Below, in pieces: positions 1 through 12,487 of a stretch of 64,000 nt of DNA (within the stretch, counting starts at the first letter, position 1; each line of letters opens with the position of its first letter). Position numbers and translations under genes: made by a program. The notes below the pieces were generated by a model. It was not told the DNA's origin and did no database searches. It saw only the letters and a list, made by a program, of their open reading frames with translations. This DNA is from Hygrophila difformis (lineage: Eukaryota > Streptophyta > Magnoliopsida > Lamiales > Acanthaceae): contig JAOANR010000004.1 of the NCBI GenBank assembly GCA_030278955.1, forward strand, positions 61,073,541-61,137,540. Reading direction: 5' to 3'.

Positions 1-2262
1 CAGACGACGACTCACCCAGGTAGAGTCTTGTTATTTTGTCCCTTGCTCTTGAGTCTTAATCCTATGAACGTTTTTTTTTTTAAAACAAACAAACAAATGC
101 TAACAGCCTATATATTAGATACAGATTAGGAAATTTATTGACGGAATTCATATCACATAAATTATAAAGAAACGAAAGTGAGATACTCACTCCGTTCCTA
201 AATAGTTCTCTTTCAGCTCAATTTCAATAACTAAGTATTGCATTAATTAACTCATAAATTTACAGTTCAACTAAACTCATTCTTAATAAATGTCCAACAA
301 ATAGCATTTATGTAAAGTTAAGGGCAATATAGTAAAAATATAACATAACTACCTCTAACTACTTAAAAATTACAACTATTTTGGAGCACTTTTCAATATC
401 TAAAAAGACGAACTTTTACTGTGATTTCAATATAATCTCCATTGTTGATTTTTTCGTAACTCATCAACTCCTCCCAAGTTTCTTTCCCACCACAATCAAC
501 TCGATCCTTCCTACCTTTACCAACATTATTTATTGTTGTTCACATCCATCTCGGATATATAAAAGTATATGGATATATTCTCTCTTATTTGTGAATTGGT
601 TTTGGGTTTAGACTTCCTATTCGTTATTTATAAGCCATAGGATTTTAATAATTGCAACAGCAAAAATAATAAATAATAAAAATTTTAATTTATAATTATT
701 TTGGGCAAAGTCCACCACCGATTTAACGTGGTGCCGATCTGAGGTCCATAGTGACATTATCGTGAGCCCTACCTCAAGACTTGTCGGCAAACTCCAATCT
801 TTTTTCCATGCAATAAATACTACTATTATATTATCTATGGAATTTTGATTGAGTCATTGAGATTTAAATTGAGACCCTTTTCTTGCCATTAATTTTTTAC
901 GTCTCTAGCTGCGTTTTTCTTTTTCTTTTTTAAAAAATATAATTCAACATAATGAAACCATGCACACCTGGCATAATCATATTAAATAGGATGTGAGCAT
1001 ACAGAAAAAAAAAATTAAAAATTTTTTTTAAAAAAAAATAAAAATGAAGCATACTGATATTGGAGCCCATCAATGGAATATATCAGTAAAGGTCGTCGTC
1101 GTGTGATATCGGTTTCTGATACTAACTCTATTGTAAAATTAATTTAATGTTTTCGTTTTGTGATACTAAAAATTTCTCAAAAGTGATGATACTAGATCTT
1201 TATTTAGCAAATAAATTTTAAACTCTAATATGAAATATCATGACTTTTATAAGTATCTCAATTAAAAGTTATTATTCTTTTATATATCATTAATTAGAAG
1301 CTTCAAACTCAAACCCTAACACTCTAATCCAAAAAAAAAAAAAAAACAAAAAAAAAACAAAACAAAACAAAACAAAACTCCTTATAGCCACACCTTAGAA
1401 AGCGTCACTAGCCGTAAAATTTCAGTTTCGACTCTTTTCATAGTTAATGAGTTTTGATCATAAATTTGATTGCTAACAAAAATTTTGAGATTCAACAATT
1501 AAATTTTTCGATCACTAAAATTTTAAAATATATATATTGTAGTGTGTAGTTATAATTTTATATTTTTAATATATAGCATATACGATAAAATCTTGATATA
1601 CCAAATCATATGAAATTATTAAATTAATTGCTCTATTAAGCTATAAATGAAAATATTAGCCATATATTGCGACAGGTGATAAACTCCATAATTCCTAAGG
1701 AGATTTTTTTAGTGGAGTTGTAAATTCAAGGACGGAATTCTTTTATAATTATTAAATAATTTAATTTGATTATGAAAAGTATTACAATTATTAAACCATC
1801 ATTCTTTCGTCAATTTTTAATAATTTTATTTTATTATTAGTTTACATTAGAGTTATTAAATAAGTAATATCTTAGTATTACAAATTTCCCTTCCTTCCAC
1901 GAGGAATTCGAAGGGTGCAATAAATTAATACTTCTATAATTGTTGATTATTGATACAGGTATGTAGATGTACAGAATAGGATTTCACAAAAGAATTTTGC
2001 CAAATAAAGAAATTTGAAATCGGTGTATTGTTATGTATGAACATAAGAGATGAAATTCTTTTGGTGGTTTATTTTAACATATACAGAATGTACTATAATA
2101 CTACTTACCTTGGGAAGCTAATTAAGGTTTTCTAGAATAACATCAGCAGTCCAATATTGACTTGAAAGAGATTCTCTCTGTTTTGTTACATACTACTATA
2201 ATACTAATGTTTACACGTTTTCCTCCTTGGTGGATACTCATTATGGAGTATATAATATAATA
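1..2262. other. gene-free AT-rich intergenic DNA
   Basis: I see no coding region with splice sites or a recognisable protein. The stretch is AT-rich with long A/T runs (for example near 1010-1040 and 1330-1375). The only open frame of note (381-611) is low-complexity and resembles no family I know. Confidence 0.6.
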
Positions 2263-2782
2263 CTACCTCCGTTCCTTTTTAATTGGCACATTTTGACTTT
2301 TGTCACTGTTCATTAAGCAGCTTTGACTTGACTTTTTAATACAATTATACTCCCTCCGTTTTTTTTAAGTTCACCATTAGCATAGTAGATACTATTCATT
2401 GAGTAATTTTAATTCAACTTTTTCATATAGTTATATAAGATAAATCATAGTCAAGTGAGATCTTGTTGGATTCGTTTAATCATGTAGTTTTAGAATATCA
2501 AACTTTTATAATTTTTACTTATATGTAATATGAGATATTGATGATTGAAAATGTGTATTGGATTGCGTGCAGTGCAGGATGGGTGAAGTTAAAAAAAACG
2601 GAGGGAGTATAAGATAAAATATAGTCAAGTGGGATCTTGTTGGATTCGTCTAATCGCATAGATTTAGAATATCAAATTTTCATAATTTTTACTTGTATGA
2701 AATTTGAGTTATTACGAATTAAAAACATGTATTGGATTGCGTGAAATGTGAGTCCGTAGCACTTATTTAGTATCGGAGGAAG
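2263..2782. mobile_element. Stowaway-like MITE (outer, interrupted)
   Basis: Starts CTACCTCCGTTCC after a TA and ends CGGAGGAAG before a TA, the terminal pattern of Tc1/mariner-type Stowaway MITEs. The interior contains the phrase GATCTTGTTGGATTCGTCT, shared by most MITEs of this window. It is interrupted at 2350-2607 by a second element of the same kind. Confidence 0.7.
2350..2607. mobile_element. Stowaway-like MITE (inner, nested)
   Basis: Terminal inverted repeats CTCCCTCCGT / ACGGAGGGAG flanked by TA on both sides. It sits inside the MITE at 2263-2782, whose sequence resumes after it. It therefore inserted later than its host. Confidence 0.75.
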
Positions 2783-3185
2783 TATATAGTACCTATTATT
2801 ACAGGTGTAAAATTTTTGAACAGTGGCTTGTTTGTTTCTTTGTTGCCACGAATTTTCCCTGCTCAAATTGGTTGTCCATCTCCATACTCCTCACTCCTCA
2901 GTCCTCACTAATTCAGCTGTCACATTAGTGCCACCACAGTACTGTGTTTTTATATTCAATCAGGGAAAAAAAAAAAAAAAAAAAAAACAACAACACGAGT
3001 AATAAATAGGGGTTAGGGGTTAGGGTTTAGAGTAATAAATTCCGTAACATGCAAGATTTCTAATTTCACTTTTTGGCACTGTTCATTGTTTAAGTTTGAC
3101 CTAACATTATTCAAAGTATATGTTTGAAAAAAATAGTCGAGTTGGATCTTGTTAGAACCGTATAATCATATAGTTTTATAATATA

Positions 3186-3639
3186 CTCCCTCCGTCCCAT
3201 TAAAAGTGGCCACTATTCCTTTTTGGGGTGTCCCATTAAAAGTGGACACTTTCCCTTTTAAGTAAATTAGATTAACATAAACATGATTAAAATCCACACA
3301 ATAATGACAATTGTACTTTCTGCACAAAGTTCCTATATATGTTTAACCATTAATATCTCAAAATGGGTATAAATAAAAATTATATAAAATATATATTCTA
3401 AAACTATACGATTAGACGATTCCAACAAGATCACACTTGACTATTTTTTTTCTTTCTACATCATTACGATAACATTAAGTCAAAGTTAAATAATAAATAT
3501 AGTTAAAAGTAAAATGTAACCATTATAAATTAGATTGATGAATTAGTCAAATTTACTCACACCACTTTAACTACTAAATCCCACTACCTAAATTCTCGTG
3601 CCCAAAAGAAAGGGGCCACTTATATTGGGACGGAGGGAG
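3186..3639. mobile_element. Stowaway-like MITE
   Basis: Terminal inverted repeats CTCCCTCCGTCCCA / TGGGACGGAGGGAG with flanking TA. Flanking sequence on both sides (about 3050-3185 and 3640-3750, ending ACAGAGGGAG) looks like the two halves of an older relative, so this may be another nested insertion. Confidence 0.75.
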
Positions 3640-3819
3640 TATATTTTAAATAATTTCTTGTTGTATATATTTTGAGATATTAATGATTGAAAAAGTGCAT
3701 TGAATTGTGTGCAGAAATGAAACAAGACATCTTAAATGGGACAGAGGGAGTAATTAGCACTCCTATTCCTACGCCTACCAAGTAAGTACAAACTAATAAT
3801 GAACAATAATAAATCAATA

Positions 3820-4081
3820 CTTCGATCTCTTCTATTTTAAATGCAACATTTATGCATTTCACGTCGTCCAAGACACATTTTTAAAGATTAATAACTCAAA
3901 TTGTACATAAATAAAAATTATAAAAATTTGATATTATAAAACTACGTGATTAGACGAATCTAACAAGATCTCGATTGACTATGTTTTTTCTTATATAACT
4001 ATGTTAAAAAAAATTAATTAAAGTTACTCAATGAATGGTGACTACTATGCAAATAGATCACTTATTTGAGAACGGAGCTAG
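3820..4081. mobile_element. degenerate Stowaway-like MITE
   Basis: Ends CTTCGATC... and ...AACGGAGCTAG flanked by TA, with the family-typical internal phrase in inverted orientation. The termini are more diverged than in the other copies. Confidence 0.45.
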
Positions 4082-4109
4082 TAATATGTGTAATAGATAA
4101 TCATATATG

Positions 4110-4246
4110 CCTATATGGGATTGAGACTTCACCCATGATCAAGCTCCTCGACCCCCTATCCCTCTCCTATGTTCCTTTGTAATTGTGTAGTATGGGTCTC
4201 CACCACCTATTTCCTAGCATATATAGACTGTTGAGCAAAAAAAAAG
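4110..4246 (+). mobile_element. degenerate tRNA-type SINE fragment
   Basis: Shares the body TCCTTTGTAATT...TATGGGTC..CCACCACC and an A-rich tail with the better preserved copies at 60931-61081 and 57851-58023 (reverse). The promoter half is eroded. Confidence 0.4.
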
Positions 4247-4441
4247 AGTATAAATATATATTACTCATTTACTCCATCCCGAAAAAATAGTGCACTTCAT
4301 TTTTGCACACGGTAGTCTAACATATTTGTACAACTATTAATATCTCAATATATATATATATATATATATATATATCTAATACTTTATAAGAGGAGTACTT
4401 CCAAAAACTGAACAGGGTGAATTGGGATATGCACCGTTCGA

Positions 4442-6560
4442 TTGGGCTTCAATTTGAATCGTGACCCTTGGATTGTGATTTTCCATAGCTCGACGTCTCC
4501 AATTGCTGCAGCTATTTCCAATTGCTTTCTGTTCGGTGATTCTTTTGTTTCAGTTCGTCCTTCCCCGGTGCCGCTTCTACGCACAGGTTTCTTGAAAGCC
4601 TCCAAAATTCTTGCCAAGCTCTCCCCTTCTTCTCGAATCCTTCGTCGTCTCCTGCACCCATCGGCTTCCTTGCTTCGGGTGGGTTTTGTGTGTTCCCATC
4701 CAGTAAGTGCAAATTGTCGGGTTCGTCCGCTGTGTTTCCATGGTGTCCGGTGCCGGCGTGCGGTCTCCTCCGGGCGTCTCCGTCTCCGCCACTCCCGCCC
4801 TCTCTGTCCGCTCCTCTTCTTTCTCTCGCTCCCGTTCGTTGGCTCTTATCGTCTCGCCAGTTTTGTGCGCCTAGGTTAATTTCTCTAGGTTTGTTTTCCC
4901 TTTGCGTATTCCGTTTTCTTTCTGCCCACACTTTTGTTCTATTTTGTTCTGATCTTGTTTCTGCACAAGTACACTATGTAATTCTGAGCTGTGCGTGCGA
5001 GTTATTCGTCTGTTTTCCCCAACAATTTTCTCACAAGTACAGTATGTAATTTACAACATTTTCTCTCTCATCTAGGTATGGGCAGTTGAAGTTTCCTCTT
5101 ATGTTTGTGTGGTTTCGGGATAACTCTATGGAGAGGTAGATTTTACTAGGCAATTTTTTGGTTGAGTGCCTATTCCCAGTACGGGTCATCTGAATAGTGA
5201 TGATTATGTATGTAAGGGATTTTGAAATATGGTTCTATTCCTTTATTGCTTTACAGTTGAGAATGAGGAAGCATATGAATCAACATTGATAATCAAGCGA
5301 ATGACATCAACACAGCTACATTGGCCAAGCTCTCCGGAAAGAGCCTAGCTCTGTCCAATCCAGGAGACATCACATAGCAGGTATGCCATAAAACTTTGTT
5401 GATGTGGAACAAATAAAATTGAATAAGATAATTGCTTGTGCTGTGTTTAAATCTCAAATTTATAATTTTATATATTGATGAAATGTTGTTTATTGAGAGA
5501 TAGAAACCTGGTGAAAGAAGAACATGGATCATATTCATGCATATTATAAACAGGCTAACAAAGCATTTGGTTAATAGCATTGCAGAAATTCACATATCTA
5601 AGATGTTCTTTTATTTTCTCAGTTTAGATGCACCATTTGGTTAATAGCATTGCAGAAATGCACCATTTTATTTTCTGTAAGTTTGATTTCCCGTTTTCCC
5701 CGAAGATCCCAATTCCCAAATCGGCATCTTCATCGGAACCCTAACCCCTCCAGCAGTTCTCCGCGGTCAGGCGTCCACTGCAGATGGTTTTCAAATCATG
5801 CTGTTCATGTTCTTGGAGGTATACCGGCTTAATACATAGTTTTCTTGTGAATTCTTTTGGCTGGCCATACGCTAATTCAAACACCTCAAACATTGAGTTC
5901 AGGGAACTCCTCTTGGTGCTAGAAAAATTCCAATTCCTGTTCTGTTTTTGCCTCTTCTTCTGCTCCAAGGAGCTGGTCTGTTGTTTGCGATATATAGGTT
6001 CTTCGAGAAAATCAACCTGCTACTGCAGAGTGATTCAGATTCAGGGAGCACTTTTAGATTACCACCGACAGCTTATGATTATATGGGATTTCTTCGTAAT
6101 GGATCAAGGTTGATTACAAATCATGTTTTAGAGAACATTTGTCACAAAATTGTGTTCTATGTTTAACTCTGCAGATATTTTTCACATCAGGTTACTGGGT
6201 TGGTGGTCCATTGATGAAGGCAGCCGAGAGGAGCAAGCTCGTCTATATTGTGGTTCGGAATCTGGGTGAGTTTTGTTTAGAGTGGAAGAGATGTATATGC
6301 ACATATATAAAATCTTATGTAAATTAGAAGATTTTCGCAATAATTTCATTTTGGTAGGAAATTCTCGATTTTTATCCATGAAGGTGTCTTTGGCACTCCA
6401 CAAACTTATTGCTATAAAGGCCAACTTCTGTTGCTGCAAACAGAAGATTCCACTTGTTAGATTAGTGGCTCATGAACATCTTTATTCGTAGGTACAACAC
6501 TTTTTCGCCTGATGCTGTGAAGAAAATGCCAAAGGCTGAGCTGGCTAACGAGGTTACTAT
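4442..6560 (+). pseudogene. unidentified exon-like fragments in the Helitron 5' half
   Basis: A GC-richer block (4490-4880) is followed by several short open stretches with plausible splice signals: 5262-5379, about 5690-5830, 5940-6108, 6178-6267 and 6492-6552. None stays open across the joints and I do not recognise a protein. They could come from one or several captured genes, or from the ancestral Helitron body. Confidence 0.35.
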
Positions 6561-6769
6561 TTAAAGCGTGTTTTTTCTACCTTTTGTTTTTCTTGTACTT
6601 TAATGGTATATTATATTTAGCCTCCACTATTCATTTACATGAATAAACAAAGCTGCCCATAAATTCATGATTGAGCGTGAAATGTCATTGCTAATGTTTT
6701 CAGATATTGAGGCTTGTCTTTTCTAATCTGAGGATGACTATTAGTCTCAATGTTTGAAGAGACGATGTT

Positions 6770-7577
6770 CCTTTTCAGACCACATAAGATGGGTTGTTAG
6801 GGATTTGGGTTGGACAGCAGGTGGACACCAAGAATAAAATGAATGCTTTAAACATTGGCGAGGTGCATTTTTAACTTGATTTCATGTTTTAATTATACAA
6901 ACACACTTCTTCATGTGAACCTGCTCTCATATCGTTTTAAGATCTTTTTGCACCGTTCAGACTTCATTATGTTAATCTATGGCATTTCTCAACAGCTTTG
7001 TGCTCTTGAGATTGTTTACTAATATGTGAATTTGAAATGGCATTGTTACGTAAGTTCACTTATGATGAATTATTCGGCGGATTGAACTCTTGCAGTTACC
7101 TTCGGTAACATGATTTGGTTTCTTTTGTTGAATTATTCGTGTAGAATGATATGAACTTCTTATAATGTGTTGGTTTGGGTAATTCAGTGATGGATGAGAT
7201 AGGGAATAGATCAATATAGTTTTCTAGACCATTTACAATTTTTCATAGAATATGGAGAACTTGAGTGTTCTATTGCTTGAAAACAGAAATTTCTGGAGCG
7301 TGGTGTTCTTCATGAGAGACTATCCATCAAAGCTCCAGTATATGTTGTTACGGAAGGGAGTGAACCGACTTTCTTTACACGGTTTTTTCCTTCGGACTCC
7401 TCAAGATCTACAGTAAGTGATATTATTGTACATCCTGCACCCTACATCCTTTCCTGAAATTCAGATTTCACTCTTCTTTCGTTATACTCAAGCTACTTAT
7501 TTGGGTTACAGATGCGAGGAAACTCTTTCCAAAGAAAAATGACCATTCTTAAACGTGGGCGCCCAGCAGTGATAGAT
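6770..7577 (+). pseudogene. villin gene fragment (three exons)
   Basis: Exons at about 6770-6862, 7287-7412 and 7512-7577 keep their splice sites. The first encodes WVGQQVDTKNKMNA, matching the gelsolin-repeat phrase of plant villins. The second contains VTEGSEPTFFTRFF and the third RGNSFQRKMTILKRG, both typical of a late gelsolin repeat just before the villin linker. Villins bundle and sever actin filaments; this piece lacks all other repeats and the headpiece and has no start, so it is not a functional gene. It ends where an SnRK1 beta fragment begins, so the joint lies between 7578 and 7725. Confidence 0.75.
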
Positions 7578-7725
7578 GTAAGATTTGTCTCCTATTGTCC
7601 TCTTTTTCATTGTCTCTTAGCTCCTTAAACATATTTATCACTTGGGGAACTTAATAATAGTCATTAATTGAAAATTGATCTCCTCTAGATTCATTTGTTA
7701 AGCCATAGTCTCTACTCTCTTGCAG

Positions 7726-7867
7726 GAAAATACTCCATCGACCGGTAGTCCTGCCATCAGGCATATTTCATTACAAATTTATTGTTGATGGCAAAGTTAG
7801 ATATATTCCAGATCTTCCTAGCGAGAAAGATGAGACAGGCCTTGTTTGTAACCTTCTGGATGTCAAT
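7726..7867 (+). pseudogene. SnRK1 beta-subunit (KINbeta) exon fragment
   Basis: One exon with acceptor and donor intact. It encodes LPSGIFHYKFIVDGKVRY followed by IPDLPSEKDETGLVCNLLDV, the carbohydrate-binding (AMPK1-CBM) region of plant AKINbeta1/beta2. The N-terminal myristoylation region and the C-terminal ASC domain are not found nearby. It appears to be a single captured exon, not an expressed gene. Confidence 0.75.
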
Positions 7868-8032
7868 GTAAGAGAATCTTTGATTATGCAATTACCTTCT
7901 GTTTCTAGATTGGCTTGGGCCTGGTTTTATCATAAAGTGGTTTTATACATATTTCAAGGTATTTATTCTTACTTTTGATACCATAAAGTTTAAGCTTTCT
8001 CGATTTATCTTTCCATTAGCCTACATGACTAA

Positions 8033-8345
8033 GGGATTTGGTTTGAGAAGCCAGTTTAAAATAAGTTGGATGGCTAAGTTACTTTCAATCAACTATATGC
8101 TAATGTTCCTACGCAACTGATTCAACGAAATAGATCTTATTTGAGACCATACAGTGCTTTCATGGGTGTTTAAAAGTGTGACATTTTCTGATTCTTTTTC
8201 CTTTGTTGCAGGTTAGTCTTTTGGACCTTTTGAACATTTTTGAAGTCCTCTAATAGAGATTTGGTTTGAGAAGCCAGTTCAAAATAAGTTGGACGAACTT
8301 ACTTTCAATCAACTATATGCTAATGTTCCTATGCGAAATAGCTGT
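8033..8345 (+). repeat. duplicated exon-like segment of about 80 bp
   Basis: Nearly the same sequence occurs at 8033-8110 and 8258-8335 (GATTTGGTTTGAGAAGCCAG and downstream CAACTATATGCTAATGTTCC). In one frame the second copy reads WFEKPVQNKLDELTFNQLYA. I do not recognise the source gene. Confidence 0.7.
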
Positions 8346-8634
8346 GACTTTTGAAGGTATCTTTTTATTGTGCTTTTTTATCTTTAAATATACTGGGTTA
8401 GCTGTGCTGCGTCTGGAAATTCATAACAATGTTCGTATCAGTATACAGAATATGGATTTAATTCCATTTTTTGCTTCAACTGTAATTGTTCTCCATCTTG
8501 ATCACTTCATTTTAAGAGGGTTGGGTGTTGTGAGCCTGCTTCATTTCAATATTGATTATTATCTGTAGTTTCTGTTATGCATCTCTCGGAGCATAACTGA
8601 TGCCTTTCTTAATCTGCCATTTTGCAGCATATAC

Positions 8635-10895
8635 AATCCTACATTCCTCAAACCTCACAATAGATCGTCATCCTTCCTCCTTTGTTTTGCCCATCTACCA
8701 TCTGAACAGCCTCCAGGTCCAGGTAAGCGCATACTTTTTTTTTTATTTACTTATTTTTTTGGTATAGACTACTGACAGATTTTCACAGTCTAATGCTTAT
8801 CGATTTCCTGCAATGTAACATAGACGCAATGGAATGAATTTTCTAATGTTAGTCAAATCAGAAATTCACTCTCTCTGCCCTCTCCTCGCTATCTGTAATT
8901 CCCCTCTTTCTGTTTAGGTCTTTCTGATTCTGTCGATTGGTGTGCGTATGTTCCGTATCTTCTTGCCGCGTTTGTGTTTGCCTGGATTTTAGGATTTTTA
9001 ATCGGATCACTTTCTGGAAGGATGAATAAATGCAATGAATCACTTGCTCGGTTTTGTTCCTATGGTGTTTGCTCCTTGCGTATAGCTTGAGTAGAATGTT
9101 GCAGTGAGGTGGAAGAGACAAAAGTGGAGCTGGCTTTTGTCTTTTTGTTCGTTGGTTGGATGATTCCTTTTTCCCCACAACACCAAGGGAGTTCTTTAAA
9201 ATCATGCACTCTTTTTGACGAATTTGTGGAAAGACCGTGGAAAAGTTTGTTTGTGCACGCCGGAGGTATTGAGTGCACAAACACGGTATCAAATTTGCCA
9301 TGCAATTTGCAAATTTGCCTATACAGTTCATGATACGGTGACAATCTCTTTTTGAACTGGTTAGATTCTGAGGTAACTACTCCTTTATATGGATGTGGAA
9401 TATTGAGTAGATTTTTTATTAAACCATTCTGTCAATACCCTCTTATGGCAAAAGTTTGTTTGTTTTCCTCTTCTGTATGACCGGGACTATGGAAAATGTC
9501 CAATGACTGGAGAACCCTGACACTAGATGATATTGTCCCAGTGAAGACTGGAAAGGTATTGGAAATTCTCACATTTAAACAGTTACGGATCCACTTTTGG
9601 TCATCGAGCTAAGTAATTTTAAACTTGATCTCTTATGCAGATTGTGGAGCCGCAACCAGTCCAGGCTGCAAGGATTCCTGGCATGGACTGGTATATTCTT
9701 TATAGATCCTGGGGTGTTGGGGATGTTTCAAATTGTACGTACTTCTTATACTTAGCATCTATAGTAGTGTTGTATTGCAATCCTGTTGTTATTGTTGTTA
9801 TGACGCGCAATTAAAATACTTAGAACTTCGTTTATTTCTTTTCCAACTTCCTATCCTAGAAGGAAGGTCACTGAATACCACTAATTTTAACTACTACACA
9901 ATCAATAGTTTTTGTGCATCCAATCATTTGTTTTTATGGTCATTGAACTTTTTCGGTTATATCTGGGGACTATGTGGGGGATGCAATTTGTTTAACTCCC
10001 TGTCCTCGATATGTATTTAGTGATTCCAGCATCCCATTTGTTCCTGTCTGCTTGTTTAAAAGTGTGTGTCGGATTTGTTTCTTCTATTGATAATTTTGAA
10101 GCAATTGGCGGATGGTAATTTTGAAGCAACTGTTACTGTCGGGTATTCATTCTAATTAAGTGATGCCAGCGTTGAAGTTTTGCTACTTTGATATTCTGTA
10201 TTGGATTTATTTTATCTTTTGATGCATGATTTGACTTTTAAATTTCATCCATGTTTCTTCATTCTTTTGGATTCCATTATATTCATTTTATCTATTTTCC
10301 TTTTTAAATTATAATTGTTTTTTTGCTGGCCAGCAATTTTAGGGAAAAAAATGCCTGCCTCAAAACTCATTGTTGCTGCTCTTTATTTATATACATCGCA
10401 CATATATAATTTTTTTTCCTTATATCTTCTTATATAGTGTGTCATAATTTCTTATGACATGAACCATGCATGTGCCATGGCTCCGGATGGTCTTTGTGCC
10501 ATGACAAGTCAGTTGCCATTGGCTACTATGGTACAACATTTTTTTCTTATTGTTTTGCCAAGTGTATTTTATTGTGGGTAGTTTGTAGGACTTTTAGCTA
10601 TAACCATTGGTCCTGGAAATAAAGCGCAAGCGATCCTGGAATAATCAATCTCTTCTGATCCCTTCACCTTATTAAATAAGGCAGCATCCAGTTTAAGTAT
10701 TATTTACTCATTTATCTTGTGTTGTACAGGAGGATCAATTTCTGCATGAGGTCTTTGAATTCACTCCCAAGAAAAGGATACAGGCACAAAAAGTACATCC
10801 AGTGAGTCCATATCTTCACGATGACTTTCGTGTTCCATCCATGAAAAAGATTCATACACCGCATGAGCTTCGTAGCCCTCGGAGCGAAAAGGTTC
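8635..10895 (+). pseudogene. unidentified captured exon-like fragments
   Basis: Exon-like pieces with good splice sites lie at about 8627-8722, 9490-9556, 9641-9733, 10438-10530 and 10730-10893. The 9490 piece reads RDYGKCPMTGEP, then after a 1-base shift LTLDDIVPVKTGK, continuing at 9641 as IVEPQPVQAARIPG. The last piece reads EDQFLHEVFEFTPKKRIQAQ and remains open to its donor. I cannot name the donor genes. The frameshift shows decay. Confidence 0.4.
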
Positions 10896-11225
10896 GATAA
10901 CAACATGTCGCTTCTTTAGTGCTAACTGCTAAGTGCTTTTTCTCGTAATTTAACTTTTAGTTTGTATTCAACATTTTCTCCTGAAGTATTTGTATTTAAC
11001 ATTCTGAAACTATGTTGATTTGGTGATTGGGTTGGGTTTAACAGTAGTCTACGTTAGCATTGTTGGCTTCTTTTTCCTGTCTGCTTTCTGTTTTGGTGGA
11101 AATCCTAGGTGAATATTGGTGGATTTCTTGATTTGTGGCTGTGTGGAGCATATTTGAAATCTGTGGCTTTCTGTGGTTTTCTGAATTGTTTATGGATTTT
11201 CTGCTGGTTTCTGGTATCCATTGCT

Positions 11226-11590
11226 GTTGATTTTTATGTTGAAATGGCTGGCAATATGATGAGCCTTATTGTGGTTTTTGATGGGAAAAATGATTTCAGT
11301 ATATACAAAAGGAAAATGAAATGTGTTTTGGTGTAGCGTCATGTGAATAAGGCTATTGAATCTGTGATAAGCGATTTGCTCTGCTGAGATGAATGATTTT
11401 GCCTTGTCTGCTATCACCCTACATTCGTCTGATTCTGTTCTAAGGAAGATTGGTAATTTTGAGCATGCTCGTGATTTATGGAAAGCATTAGAGAAGACTT
11501 ATAGTGAGACATCTTTGTCTTCTCGTATTTTTCTGTTGAAAATCCAAAGTGAAACATTAAGAGGCGATCTCTTTGATTTATTCTGTTGAA
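11226..11590 (+). pseudogene. Ty1/copia gag fragment
   Basis: Pieces read VVFDGKNDFSIYKRKMKCVL and, in a shifted frame, DFALSAITLHSSDSVLRKIG then LWKALEKTYSETSLSSRIFL. These match the gag (UBN2-type) region of plant copia polyproteins. Stops and frameshifts interrupt it. No LTR or pol follows, so it is a captured or remnant fragment within the Helitron. Confidence 0.7.
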
Positions 11591-11682
11591 CTGATTTTTC
11601 TAATATATGTGGTTTTTTTACTGTGTTTGATTGATCTTAATATTGATGGTTATAGCAATCATCTGCATGCTTTCTTATCCAG

Positions 11683-11933
11683 GTTGAGCAACTTGCTAGG
11701 ATGATACAAAAGGTACGTCAAGGCGCTATATATGTGCAACCGGTTTGATTCTGTCAATCATACTTCAGCGTCTTATTTGGTAATGCAGAGCAAGCATTTA
11801 GTCGTACTCACTCGAGCAGGAATATCAACTTCTTGTGGCATACCGGACTTTCCATCGAGCAACACCAAGTGCAGCTCATATGGCATTGATTGAACTTGAG
11901 AGAGCTGGCATCTTGAAATTTCTGATTAGCCAG
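11683..11933 (+). pseudogene. SRT1-type sirtuin gene fragment
   Basis: Two exons (11683-11712 and 11789-11933). The second reads KHLVVLTRAGISTSCGIPDF and then, after a shift, RATPSAAHMALIELERAGIL up to LISQ. This matches the NAD-binding start of plant SRT1/SIRT6-class deacylases. The family motif GAGIS has become RAGIS. About 70 bp between GIPDF and the HRA(T/M)P segment are missing, with a TTTC microhomology at the joint. The copy stops before the catalytic His and the zinc module. It cannot be functional. Confidence 0.75.
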
Positions 11934-12487
11934 GTGGGGTATTATTCTTGATCTCATTCCACTACATGTTCAACTGAATACTGCTGGTCCCATTATATCT
12001 TCCCCCACATCCCATTTTTCTCTTTGGATCTTCAAGGATGACTACTCTAAATATTGAACTGATTTTGTTGTTGCCTTAGTTTATCAATATTATCTGGACC
12101 CTTTGCAACATCCTGCTAACTGTATTCTTGTTATTTGAATGGTATCATTTACTATTTATCGAGTGTTTATTCTATGTAGTTCTAGAATAAAAGTGTTAAT
12201 GGCCACTAAATATCACCATTTAACTATTGATGGAATATTTTACACTGTGTTCATCTATGGTGTGGTAAATATTTAGTAATATTGTACAAGGTTATTTATT
12301 AATTAGTCCGACTTGCCAAAATGAGGTATTGTTGTCTATAAATAGGTAGACTAATTCACTCCAGTGTTAATTACTGGTAATCTATTACCCCAATAGGTAT
12401 TTGGATGTTAAATGGTGAAATTCTATATGCCCAGTATTTGGAGCAGCAGTTTGGTCACTAATCTTGGTTTTCTTGAATATGTGGCAG

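Noticed and set aside
3009..3031. Telomere-like TTAGGG/TTTAGGG words
   Set aside because: Only about three degenerate units between MITEs; too short for an interstitial telomere.
4512..4931. Minus-strand 139-codon open frame in the Helitron
   Set aside because: GC-rich low-complexity sequence; all other cargo is on the plus strand and no protein family is recognised.
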